DNA from: JBASNZ01 sp049657775
GTDB lineage: Bacteria; Actinomycetota; Coriobacteriia; Anaerosomatales; Anaerosomataceae
Reading direction: 5' to 3'
Assembly (NCBI GenBank): GCA_049657775.1
Contig: JBASNZ010000070.1
Span: 1 to 9,589 of the forward strand
Length of the DNA: 9,589 nt
Position numbers and translations under genes: made by a program. This document shows, in pieces, positions 1 to 6,398 of this stretch. Each line of letters opens with the position of its first letter. The first letter of the stretch is position 1. Under the pieces are notes generated by a model that saw nothing but the letters and a program-made list of their open reading frames with translations, was not told where the DNA came from and searched no databases.

Positions 1-442
1 GCCACGCCTCGTTCTGCGTCCTGAACGGCGCGTCGTCCCTAGCGAATCGGACGGTCACCCCGGCTTCCGCGAGCGCGTCGGCACCGTGGCCGTCTACCTC
101 GGGGTTGGGATCGCGCATGCCGATGACAACCTCGGAGATATCCGCCCTGATCAGTGCCGGCGCGCACGGAGGTGTCCGACCGTAATGATTGCAGGGCTCG
201 AGGGTCACGTACGCTGTGGCGCCCGCAGCCGCGTCTCCGGCGGCGGCGAGTGCAACGGCCTCGGCATGAGGCGACCCGGCGCGCTCGTGGAATCCCTCGC
301 CGACGATCCGGCCGTCGCGCACGATCACGCAGCCCACCACGGGGTTTGGACTTGTCGCGCCGCGAGCGGCATCGGCCAGCTCGTACGCGCGCCTAAGATA
401 CAGGTCGGACACAGCCGACGAGTCATCAGCGAACAAGCTCAC
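1..442 (-). CDS. ribD: RibD, riboflavin biosynthesis deaminase/reductase (N-terminal deaminase domain, 3' end cut by window)
   Basis: RibD deaminates the pyrimidine ring of 2,5-diamino-6-ribosylamino-4(3H)-pyrimidinone 5'-phosphate and then reduces the ribosyl side chain, early in riboflavin synthesis in the cytoplasm. I translated 147 codons by hand from the minus strand. They carry the zinc deaminase signature: HAEA at residues 59-62 (zinc ligand H59, catalytic E61) and PCNHYGRTPPC at 83-93 (zinc ligands C84 and C93), preceded by SPNPVVGCVIV at about 31-41. The visible part ends near the end of the deaminase domain, so the C-terminal reductase domain lies outside the window. The start is a GTG at 442-440, chosen because it begins the conserved reading frame 10 nt after an AAGG-rich ribosome binding site. 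The gene directly follows an FMN riboswitch, which independently supports the call and indicates repression by FMN. Other rib genes presumably follow outside the window. Confidence 0.95.
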   Translation of the reverse strand, partial: MSLFADDSSAVSDLYLRRAYELADAARGATSPNPVVGCVIVRDGRIVGEGFHERAGSPHAEAVALAAAGDAAAGATAYVTLEPCNHYGRTPPCAPALIRADISEVVIGMRDPNPEVDGHGADALAEAGVTVRFARDDAPFRTQNEAW

Positions 443-452
443 GCGAAGACGT

Positions 453-460
453 CCTTCCTT
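453..460 (-). promoter_or_regulatory. ribD ribosome binding site, inside riboswitch helix P1
   Basis: The purine-rich AAGGAAGG on the minus strand is the only good Shine-Dalgarno candidate before the GTG start at 442. The AAGG at 456-453 leaves 10 nt to the start. All but the last G lie in the P1 3' strand of the FMN aptamer. A short hairpin (GAAG at 457-454 with CTTC at 448-445) could also cover the site and excludes P1, because both use the same four bases. Confidence 0.7.
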
Positions 461-568
461 CTCCCATCCGGACTATACCGTCGGCACCGGGATCTCACCG
501 GTTCGGCCCCTTGCGGGGTTCGCGGGCTTTCACCGCCGGTGGGGAATCTCACCCCGCCCTGAAGAAAG
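454..568 (-). promoter_or_regulatory. FMN riboswitch (RFN element) upstream of ribD
   Basis: Read on the minus strand, this is a complete FMN aptamer in consensus order. P1 5' strand CTTTCTTC is at 568-561. It is followed by AGGGCGGGGTGAGATTCCCC (560-541), the ACCGGCGGT and AGCCCGCGA blocks, a variable hairpin CCCC-GCAA-GGGG (518-507) with a GNRA tetraloop, the CCGGTGAGATCCCGG hairpin, GCCGACGGTATAGTCCGGAT, and the P1 3' strand GAAGGAAG (461-454). I count 8 base pairs in P1, one of them G-U. No terminator hairpin with a U-tract lies between the aptamer and ribD. The P1 3' strand overlaps the ribD ribosome binding site, so the likely mechanism is translational: bound FMN stabilises P1 and hides the site. 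The aptamer identity is seen directly; the mechanism is inferred. Confidence 0.97.
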
Positions 569-576
569 CAGAGAGT

Positions 577-585
577 AGCATACCA
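577..585 (-). promoter_or_regulatory. candidate extended -10 promoter for the FMN-controlled rib transcript
   Basis: The minus strand reads TGGTATGCT: TG, one base, then TATGCT, which matches TATAAT at four of six positions. It sits in a locally AT-richer patch in the 31-bp space between the rpe stop and the aptamer. A start about 7 nt downstream would fall at roughly 571-568, exactly where the P1 5' strand begins. I see no convincing -35 hexamer at normal spacing, which an extended -10 site can tolerate. Short motifs like this occur by chance, so this is a candidate only. Confidence 0.4.
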
Positions 586-599
586 TACCGCTCAACCAG

Positions 600-1274
600 C
601 TAGACCAGCTTGGTCAGGGCCGCCGTCTTGATCTGGGCAAGTGCTTCCGCGGGGTCATCGGCGCAGAAGATGGCGCTTCCGGCAATGAGGATACTCGCTC
701 CAGCGTCGGCGACGACCGGCGCCGTGTGAACGTCGATACCACCGTCCACCCCTATCTTCGGCGAGGCCCCGATGGCGCGGGCCATGTCCTTGATGGCCCG
801 GATCCTCTCGGCCGACGCGGGAATGAACGCCTGCCCGCCAAAACCCGGGTTCACGCTCATCACGAGCACGACGTCGACCTCGGGAAGAATGCCCTCGATC
901 GATGACACAGACGTCCCGGGGTTGAGCGAGATACCCGGCAGCGCGCCCGCCTCACGGATGGTCTGTACTATACGGTGAAGGTGGTTGCACGCCTCCACAT
1001 GGACGATGACGATATCGGCGCCCGCATCCAGGTACCATCCAACGCTGGAGTCCGCATTGTCGATCATAAGATGCACATCGAGCGGCAGCTTGGTCACCCG
1101 CTTGAGGGCCTTGATGACGGGCGGGCCGATCGTGAGGTTAGGGACGAAGTGCCCGTCCATCACGTCCACGTGGATGAGATCGGCCCCCGCCTCCTCGACA
1201 CGCGCGACCGCCTCGGCAAGTCGCGTGAAATCCGCCGACAGGATCGACGGCGCCATCAGGATGCGATCGCTCAT
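600..1274 (-). CDS. rpe: Rpe, ribulose-phosphate 3-epimerase
   Basis: Rpe interconverts D-ribulose 5-phosphate and D-xylulose 5-phosphate in the cytosolic pentose phosphate pathway and is a metal-dependent TIM barrel. The protein has 224 residues, normal for the family. It shows MAPSILSADF at 7-16; HVDVMDGHFVPN at 35-46, with metal ligand H35 and catalytic D37; DVHLM with H68; MSVNPGFGGQ at 139-148; and IGVDGGI with D177, the second catalytic aspartate. The ATG at 1274 is preferred over an in-frame ATG at 1310, because the upstream one lies inside gpsA and adds 12 residues not seen in the family. The chosen start has GGAGG (1294-1290) and a G-run nearer by. It begins 10 bp after the gpsA stop. 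Downstream lie the FMN riboswitch and ribD; ribulose 5-phosphate is also the precursor of the riboflavin xylene ring. Confidence 0.97.
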   Translation of the reverse strand: MSDRILMAPSILSADFTRLAEAVARVEEAGADLIHVDVMDGHFVPNLTIGPPVIKALKRVTKLPLDVHLMIDNADSSVGWYLDAGADIVIVHVEACNHLHRIVQTIREAGALPGISLNPGTSVSSIEGILPEVDVVLVMSVNPGFGGQAFIPASAERIRAIKDMARAIGASPKIGVDGGIDVHTAPVVADAGASILIAGSAIFCADDPAEALAQIKTAALTKLV

Positions 1275-1284
1275 CAAGGGCCCC

Positions 1285-2304
1285 CTAGTCCTCCACAAGT
1301 CCCATTCCATGCAGTTCGTCCTTTGCCGAGCGACCCATCAGCATCTCTCCCGCGGTCGAGGGTGACGCGCCTTCGTAGAGGATCGCACGCACCTGATGCG
1401 TGATAGGGAGCTCTATGCCCGCCGCGTGGGCCAGGTCGTCGACCGAGATGCACGACAGCGCACCCTCGGCCACCATGTGTGTCTCGGCACCGAACGACTC
1501 GATGGTGCCGCCGTTGGCGACGTGCTCGCCCAGCCCACGGTTGCGGCTGTGGCGCGACGTACACGTGGCGATAAGGTCGCCTACGCCGGCGAGACCCATG
1601 TAGGTGAGAGGATTGGCGCCAAGGTGCGAACCCAGGCGCGCCATCTCCGCGAGTCCCCGGGTCATGAGCGTGGCCTTGGTGTTGTCGCCATAGCCAAGGC
1701 CGTCGGACACGCCGGCCGCGACGGCGATCACGTTCTTGGCCGCGCCGCAGAGTTCCACGCCGATAACATCCGGATTGGTGTACACCCGAAACGACGGTGA
1801 CATGAAGAGGTCCCGGTACATGCGGCCAACCGCTTCGTCGTAGGCGGCGATGACAGTCGCCGACGGGACCTCCTTGCTCACCTCCTCGGCATGGTTGGGT
1901 CCAGAGAGTGCGGCCAGCCTGCTTTCGTTGCCGAGCACATCGGCGAGGACCTGCGTCATCCGCATCCCGGTGCCGCGCTCCACGCCTTTGGCAAGGGACA
2001 GTACCGGCGTGGAGGACGCGAGCGCGGGTCGCATGCTTTCGGCGGTGCCCCGTACTCCGTGCGACGGCGTGACCATCACGACCGCTTCGGCGCCATGAAG
2101 CGCTTCGGCTACGTCGGACGTGGCGAACACGGTTCCGGGGAGCAGAACGTCCTTGAGGTACATGGGATTGCGGTGGTTGGTGTTGACGCCATCGGCGATC
2201 TCTTGCTCGCGGGCCCACAGACGAACGTCCACGCCCTTGGAACCGAGTAGCCGCGACACTGCGGTTCCCCATGAACCTGCGCCTATCACTGCGACGGTCG
2301 TCAC
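1285..2304 (-). CDS. gpsA: GpsA, NAD(P)-dependent glycerol-3-phosphate dehydrogenase
   Basis: GpsA reduces dihydroxyacetone phosphate to sn-glycerol 3-phosphate, the backbone for phospholipids, in the cytosol. The product has 339 residues, typical of the family. A Rossmann nucleotide-binding motif GAGSWG is at 8-13. SLAKG with K106 and the SGPNHAEEV segment at 134-142 follow. The catalytic lysine is K190 in CGAAKN, VGDL contains D243, and the substrate-binding SRNR is at 253-256. I chose the GTG at 2304 rather than the ATG at 2319. The ATG is part of the sequence that forms the strong GGAGG ribosome binding site (2316-2312, 7 nt from the GTG), and the GTG overlaps the plsY stop in a GTGA. That overlap suggests translational coupling to plsY, whose substrate GpsA makes. 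Confidence 0.97.
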   Translation of the reverse strand: MTTVAVIGAGSWGTAVSRLLGSKGVDVRLWAREQEIADGVNTNHRNPMYLKDVLLPGTVFATSDVAEALHGAEAVVMVTPSHGVRGTAESMRPALASSTPVLSLAKGVERGTGMRMTQVLADVLGNESRLAALSGPNHAEEVSKEVPSATVIAAYDEAVGRMYRDLFMSPSFRVYTNPDVIGVELCGAAKNVIAVAAGVSDGLGYGDNTKATLMTRGLAEMARLGSHLGANPLTYMGLAGVGDLIATCTSRHSRNRGLGEHVANGGTIESFGAETHMVAEGALSCISVDDLAHAAGIELPITHQVRAILYEGASPSTAGEMLMGRSAKDELHGMGLVED

Positions 2305-2942
2305 GGCGTCACCTCCCATTTCGTGGTGAAGCTTATCTTATGCTCTTCGCCCCGGAAGATGCGTCGGATGTTGGCTCGATGGCGCCAGAACACGAGCGCT
2401 CCTGTGGCGAAGCCGAACAGCACCAACGGCGTCCTGTCGCCGTAGAGAAGAACCATCACGACCGGGATCTCGCACGCCAGAACGACCGAGCCGAGGGAGA
2501 CCATGCGACCCACCCACACCACCAGGACGAACGTGGCCAGCAGCACGAAGAAGGCGCCCGGCATGAGCACACTGATAGCGCCGGCGGCCGTGGCAACGCC
2601 CTTGCCGCCCTTGAAGCCGATGAACGGAGAAAAGCTGTGTCCGGCGATCGCCGCCATCGCGGCGCCCACGAGCAGCCAGTCGCGAGTGTCGCCTGACCAC
2701 CCGAAGATGATGAGTCTCGCGAGTGCGACGCCGAGCGCGCCCTTGGCGATGTCGAGAACGAAGACGGCGCCTCCGGCCGCAGGACCGAGTATGCGGAGCA
2801 CGTTGGTCGCTCCCGGATTCCCGGAGCCGTGCTCCCGAATGTCGGTGTGGAAGAAGAGCCTGCTCACGATAACCGCGAATGGGATGCTACCGCATGCGAA
2901 CGCGACAACAAGACTGGCTGCGATGCGGAGCGTGCCGTCCAT
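2301..2942 (-). CDS. plsY: PlsY, acyl-phosphate:glycerol-3-phosphate acyltransferase
   Basis: PlsY is an integral membrane enzyme that moves an acyl group from acyl-phosphate (made by PlsX) to position 1 of glycerol 3-phosphate, giving lysophosphatidic acid. The 213 residues include several hydrophobic stretches (roughly 6-28, 57-80, 89-104, 120-145, 150-187). The conserved cytosolic loops are present: GSIPF at 18-22, GSGNPGATN at 39-47, GHSFSPF followed by GFKGGKGVAT at 101-118, and WRHRANIRR at 186-194. All match the family's three conserved motifs. The ATG at 2942 is one base after the der stop, with AGAAGG six bases upstream inside der. The stop overlaps the gpsA start by four bases. PlsX, the source of acyl-phosphate, is not in this window. 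Confidence 0.96.
   Translation of the reverse strand: MDGTLRIAASLVVAFACGSIPFAVIVSRLFFHTDIREHGSGNPGATNVLRILGPAAGGAVFVLDIAKGALGVALARLIIFGWSGDTRDWLLVGAAMAAIAGHSFSPFIGFKGGKGVATAAGAISVLMPGAFFVLLATFVLVVWVGRMVSLGSVVLACEIPVVMVLLYGDRTPLVLFGFATGALVFWRHRANIRRIFRGEEHKISFTTKWEVTP
2312..2316 (-). promoter_or_regulatory. gpsA ribosome binding site that decides the GTG start
   Basis: A GGAGG lies 7 nt before the GTG at 2304, inside the last codons of plsY. It shares bases with the ATG at 2319 that would give a start five codons longer, so initiation at that ATG is unlikely. Confidence 0.8.
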
Positions 2943-2943
2943 G

Positions 2944-4251
2944 CTAGACCTTCTTCCGGAACTTGAGTTGCACCGGCGTGCCGGTAAGATCGAACGTTTC
3001 GCGAAGACGGTTCTCGAGATAGCGCTCGAACGAAGCGTCTATGAACTCCGGGTGATTGGCAAAGAACGTGAACTGCGGCGGCTTCTGGTGCGTTTGCGTG
3101 ACGTAGCTGAGGCGCAGCTGCTTGCCGGCCTTGGAGATCGTGTGACCGACTGCCCGCAAATCGGTGAGGAAGCGATTGAGCGCGCCGGTCGATATCTGCT
3201 GGGAGTAGGCCTCATTCACGGTCGAGATCGCCTGAAACACGCGATGGACACCGGTCCCGGTGAGCGCACTTATGCGCAGCACGGGCGCGTACCCCACGAA
3301 GCCCAGCATTTCGGGAACCTGCATGGCGACCTCGTCCTTGACCTCGGGACCGCCAACGATATCCCACTTGTTGAGCACGACGATCATGGCCGAACCCCGC
3401 TCGGCCGCGAATCGCGCCACGCGCTGGTCTTGATCGGTCACGCCGAGCGTTGAGTCCACGACAAGCACCGCGACGTCCGCGCGGTCGATCGCCCGCATCG
3501 CCCTCACAAAGCTGTAGTACTCCACCGATTCGTCGATCTGCGACTTACGGCGAAGGCCCGCGGTGTCCACGAGCCGGAACATATGGCCGTCGTGTTCGAC
3601 GAGCGTGTCGAGTGCGTCGCGTGTGGTGCCCGCCACCTCCGAGACGATCGAGCGCTCGGTGCCGAGCAGTTTGTTGAACAGCGACGACTTGCCCGCGTTC
3701 GGACGGCCGATGATGGCGACGCCGATGGCGTCAACCTCGGGCTCCGGCTCGGATCGGGGCAGCGCGGCCACAAGCGCATCGAGCAGGTCACCCGTGCCGT
3801 GACCGTGGAGCGACGAGATAGGCCACGGGTCACCCAGGCCAAGGGCCCAGAACTCGTGGATCGCGTCGTCGTTCGCCGGATCGTCCATCTTGTTGACCGC
3901 GAGGAACACCGGCTTCCTGGAGCGCTTGAGAAGCTTGGCAACGTCCTCATCGCCTTGTGTCGCGCCAGTGCGTGCATCGACGATGAGTACGATCGCGTCG
4001 GCTTCCTCGGCGGCCATCACGGCCTGAGCGCGGATGCTCGGTCCAAAGGCGTCGTCGGTGGCCATCTCGATACCGCCGGTGTCCACGAGCATGAACTCGA
4101 CACCGTTCCAGTCCGCCTTGTGATAGCTTCGGTCGCGCGTGACACCGCTCATCTCATGGACGATGGCGTCGTGCCCCTGGACGATCCTGTTGACGAACGT
4201 GGACTTACCCACATTCGGCCGGCCGACCACTGCTATAAGCGGCATCGTCAT
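2944..4251 (-). CDS. der: Der (EngA), tandem-domain ribosome-assembly GTPase
   Basis: Der is a cytosolic GTPase needed for maturation of the 50S ribosomal subunit. The 435-residue protein has the family's two G domains in tandem. Domain 1 has GRPNVGKST at 10-18, DTGG at 57-60 and NKMD at 120-123. Domain 2 has GRPNAGKSS at 182-190, DTAG at 229-232, NKWD at 294-297 and SAL at 328-330. A KH-like C-terminal domain follows from about 350, ending in a basic LKFRKKV. The start at 4251 is set by AAGGAGG (4266-4260) with 8 nt spacing. A second ATG two codons on (4245) is possible, and a longer frame to 4332 would run through the upstream gene and lacks support. The ribosome binding site overlaps the stop of the DUF512 gene, with a 13-bp gap, so the two are probably co-transcribed. 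Confidence 0.97.
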   Translation of the reverse strand: MTMPLIAVVGRPNVGKSTFVNRIVQGHDAIVHEMSGVTRDRSYHKADWNGVEFMLVDTGGIEMATDDAFGPSIRAQAVMAAEEADAIVLIVDARTGATQGDEDVAKLLKRSRKPVFLAVNKMDDPANDDAIHEFWALGLGDPWPISSLHGHGTGDLLDALVAALPRSEPEPEVDAIGVAIIGRPNAGKSSLFNKLLGTERSIVSEVAGTTRDALDTLVEHDGHMFRLVDTAGLRRKSQIDESVEYYSFVRAMRAIDRADVAVLVVDSTLGVTDQDQRVARFAAERGSAMIVVLNKWDIVGGPEVKDEVAMQVPEMLGFVGYAPVLRISALTGTGVHRVFQAISTVNEAYSQQISTGALNRFLTDLRAVGHTISKAGKQLRLSYVTQTHQKPPQFTFFANHPEFIDASFERYLENRLRETFDLTGTPVQLKFRKKV

Positions 4252-4264
4252 GCCGTGTTCCTCC

Positions 4265-5560
4265 TTAAAGACGCGTGACGGCTTCCGCCAGGTCGTTCGC
4301 GCCCGCACCGACGAACATGACGTCGGCGCCACTTCGCGCGGAAAGCTCCGCCGCGGGCACGTCGTCCAGCAAAAGCCCGTCGGAGTTTACCACGACATCG
4401 GGCACAAGGTACGTTCCGGCCGCGCCGTCCGCCCGGATCGCCCGCACGATATCGTCTCCGGCGAGCAGCCCGGCAACGCCCACGTTGCCGCCCATGAGCG
4501 AGTTGACCACCGGCAGGACGCGCAGTCCGTCGAGACGATTCTCCGTGAGCGCGCCCCGCAGCACCGGTGCGAAGAGCGTCCCCGTGACGAGTGTGGCCTG
4601 CCCTGACACTATCGGCACGGCATCGCGCAGGTCGTCAAGGAATGACCGCACCATCCCGATCCCGTTCTCGTACTGCGGGAAGTCGTCGTAGTGCGCCGCG
4701 TCGGGGATCTTCACACCCGAGCACAGGTAGAACTCATCGGCCGCGTACACCCAGTTCACGTCCCGCTCCGCCCTCATCCGTTCCTGAAACGGTGCGAGCG
4801 TCCCGAGGAGAACAGCGGCTTGCTCGCGCGTGAACGAACTGCGGTACCGCCGCTGATGCGCGGTGAATCCGAGCGGGACCACGCCGACCGACTCCACGCC
4901 CTGGCGCCTGGCAAGCCATTCAAGCGTCTCGAGCAGCACGTCACCGTCGTTGACACCGGGGACTGCCACGATCTGAACGTGAAGATCGATACCCGCATCG
5001 AGAAGAGTCTGCACGCGCTCCGTGGTGGTGTCGTCCACGGTGCACGCGACAAGAGACCGGCGAACCGCGGGGTCGACGGCGTGAAGCGACACGTACAGCG
5101 GCGACAGCCGCTCGGAGACGATGCGCTCGATGTCTGCCTCGTCGAGATTGGTGAGCGTGATGAAGTTGCCGTACAGAAATGAGAGTCGGTAGTCGTCATC
5201 ACGCACGTACAGCGAGGGACGCAGACCGACAGGAAGCTGGCTCACGAAACAGAACGCGCATGCGTTCACACACTCGCGGACTCCGTCGAACACGACATCC
5301 TCGAACGCGACGCCAAGAGGCTCCCCCGCCACGGGCGTGACGGTGAGATCGAAGACCCTCCCGTCGTGTTCCACGGCAACGTCGAACTCGTCCTCGTCGG
5401 TGAGCCACTGCCAGTCGAGCACGTCGCGCACTGCGTGTCCGTCGACCGAGACGACCCTGTCGCCCACGCGGATGCCCGCGGCATCGGCGGCGCTGTCCGG
5501 CTCGACCGCGGCAACACGGCCGCCAGGGGTGACCGGCTCGCCGTAGCGGCGTTCAGTCAT
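4265..5560 (-). CDS. DUF512 family protein with PDZ domain and radical SAM-type cysteine motif, function unknown
   Basis: This 431-residue protein has an N-terminal PDZ-like domain at about 10-60, with GGRVAAVEPDSAADAAGIRVGD typical of the fold (given here as two parts, 13-24 and 25-34). It then carries CVNACAFC with C97, C101 and C104, the CxxxCxxC spacing that binds the 4Fe-4S cluster of radical SAM enzymes, followed by F105. The C-terminal half matches DUF512: ADEFYLCSG at 274-282, FPQYENGIGM at 294-303, VTGTLFAP at 325-332 and the NVGVAGLLAGDD stretch at 359-370. No substrate is established for the family as far as I know. The ATG at 5560 overlaps the end of ispH by 8 bp, and an upstream ATG at 5596 would add 12 Arg/Ser-rich residues inside ispH. 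Related genes commonly sit next to der in Clostridia. No transmembrane segment is evident, so it is probably cytosolic. Family call sure, role not. Confidence 0.93.
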   Translation of the reverse strand: MTERRYGEPVTPGGRVAAVEPDSAADAAGIRVGDRVVSVDGHAVRDVLDWQWLTDEDEFDVAVEHDGRVFDLTVTPVAGEPLGVAFEDVVFDGVRECVNACAFCFVSQLPVGLRPSLYVRDDDYRLSFLYGNFITLTNLDEADIERIVSERLSPLYVSLHAVDPAVRRSLVACTVDDTTTERVQTLLDAGIDLHVQIVAVPGVNDGDVLLETLEWLARRQGVESVGVVPLGFTAHQRRYRSSFTREQAAVLLGTLAPFQERMRAERDVNWVYAADEFYLCSGVKIPDAAHYDDFPQYENGIGMVRSFLDDLRDAVPIVSGQATLVTGTLFAPVLRGALTENRLDGLRVLPVVNSLMGGNVGVAGLLAGDDIVRAIRADGAAGTYLVPDVVVNSDGLLLDDVPAAELSARSGADVMFVGAGANDLAEAVTRL

Positions 5561-6395
5561 CGGACCCGATCGCCTCGATCGCCTGGATGACCCCACGGAT
5601 CTGCTCGTCGGGTGTGGACGCTCCCGCCGTCACCCCGACCACATCGGCACCGGTGAACCACTCCGGAAGGAGTTCGTCGGCGGTCTCCACATGGTGGACG
5701 CGCGCGTTCACGCCGCGGCATATCTCGGCCAGTCGGGTCGTGTTGCCGGAGTTTCGGCCACCCACCACGACCATCACGTCGACGCGCCTGGCCAGGTCGT
5801 CCGCGGCCTTCTGCCGCTTGGCTGTGGCACTGCATATCGTATTGAAGATCCGCAGCTCGTTGACGCGCGGCAGGAGCGCCGCCGTGACCTCTTCAAGGCG
5901 CGATGCGGACTGGGTGGTCTGCACGACCACGCCGACCCGCCGCGATGGGAGCTTTGGGGGAAGGTCCGATGCCCGCTGCACGATGAGCGCAACGCCTCCC
6001 GCATACGCGAGGATGCCCTCGACCTCGGGGTGCTCGGCCTCGCCAACGATCACCACCGAATACCCGTGGCGCGCAAGATCAGCGGCGTGGCGCTGCGCGG
6101 TGGAAACGAACGGGCACGTGGCGTCGATGACTTCGAGGTCACGCTCGTGCGCATGTGCGATCACGGCCGGGTCGACGCCGTGCGAACGGATGACAACGGT
6201 ACCCCCGGCAACGTCGTCGACATCGTCAGCGACCACGACTCCACGCTCTCGAAGCGCCGCAACCGCCTGTGGATTGTGGATGAGCGGCCCCAGGGTGTGG
6301 ACCGCTACACCGCGTTCGGCGGCCTCCCCCGCCAATTTGAGCGCGCGCTCCACCCCGTAGCAGACACCCGCGTGTTCTGCGACGATGACCTTCAT
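5553..6395 (-). CDS. ispH: IspH (LytB), 4-hydroxy-3-methylbut-2-enyl diphosphate reductase
   Basis: IspH is the last enzyme of the MEP pathway. It reduces HMBPP to isopentenyl and dimethylallyl diphosphate with a 4Fe-4S cluster. The 280-residue protein has the three cluster cysteines at C12 (AGVCYGV), C94 (DATCP) and C188 (NTICSAT). Substrate-binding histidines are H40 (LIHN), H72 (RSHG) and H122 (EHPEVEG), and the proton-relay glutamate is E126. QTTQS at 159-163, NSGNT at 215-219 and GAST at 258-261 complete the active site. The ATG at 6395 starts three bases after the plsC stop. Its ribosome binding site is modest (AAGAAGG about 11 nt away). The last codons overlap the DUF512 start. Its presence shows that the organism uses the MEP rather than the mevalonate route, at least for this step. 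Confidence 0.97.
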   Translation of the reverse strand: MKVIVAEHAGVCYGVERALKLAGEAAERGVAVHTLGPLIHNPQAVAALRERGVVVADDVDDVAGGTVVIRSHGVDPAVIAHAHERDLEVIDATCPFVSTAQRHAADLARHGYSVVIVGEAEHPEVEGILAYAGGVALIVQRASDLPPKLPSRRVGVVVQTTQSASRLEEVTAALLPRVNELRIFNTICSATAKRQKAADDLARRVDVMVVVGGRNSGNTTRLAEICRGVNARVHHVETADELLPEWFTGADVVGVTAGASTPDEQIRGVIQAIEAIGSDD

Positions 6396-6398
6396 GTC

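Noticed and set aside
507..518. CCCC-GCAA-GGGG hairpin as an independent terminator
   Set aside because: It is the variable hairpin of the FMN aptamer, is followed by conserved aptamer sequence and has no T-tract.
86..562. Plus-strand open frame of 158 codons over ribD and the riboswitch
   Set aside because: It is antisense to the ribD deaminase domain and to a structured RNA element, so the open frame is a by-product of GC content.
604..615. Small inverted repeat at the rpe stop (GACCA / TGGTC) as a terminator
   Set aside because: The stem is only 5 bp with a 3-nt loop, lies within the last codons of rpe and has no following T-tract on the minus strand.
1274..2272. Minus-strand open frame of 332 codons in another phase over gpsA
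   Set aside because: It is Arg/Gly/His-rich throughout and overlaps the entire gpsA frame, which has all catalytic motifs.
2503..3453. Plus-strand open frame of 316 codons opposite plsY and der
   Set aside because: It spans the junction of two well-supported minus-strand genes and shows low-complexity Pro/Ala/Thr and Arg/Glu content without a domain. This is typical shadow coding in high-GC DNA.
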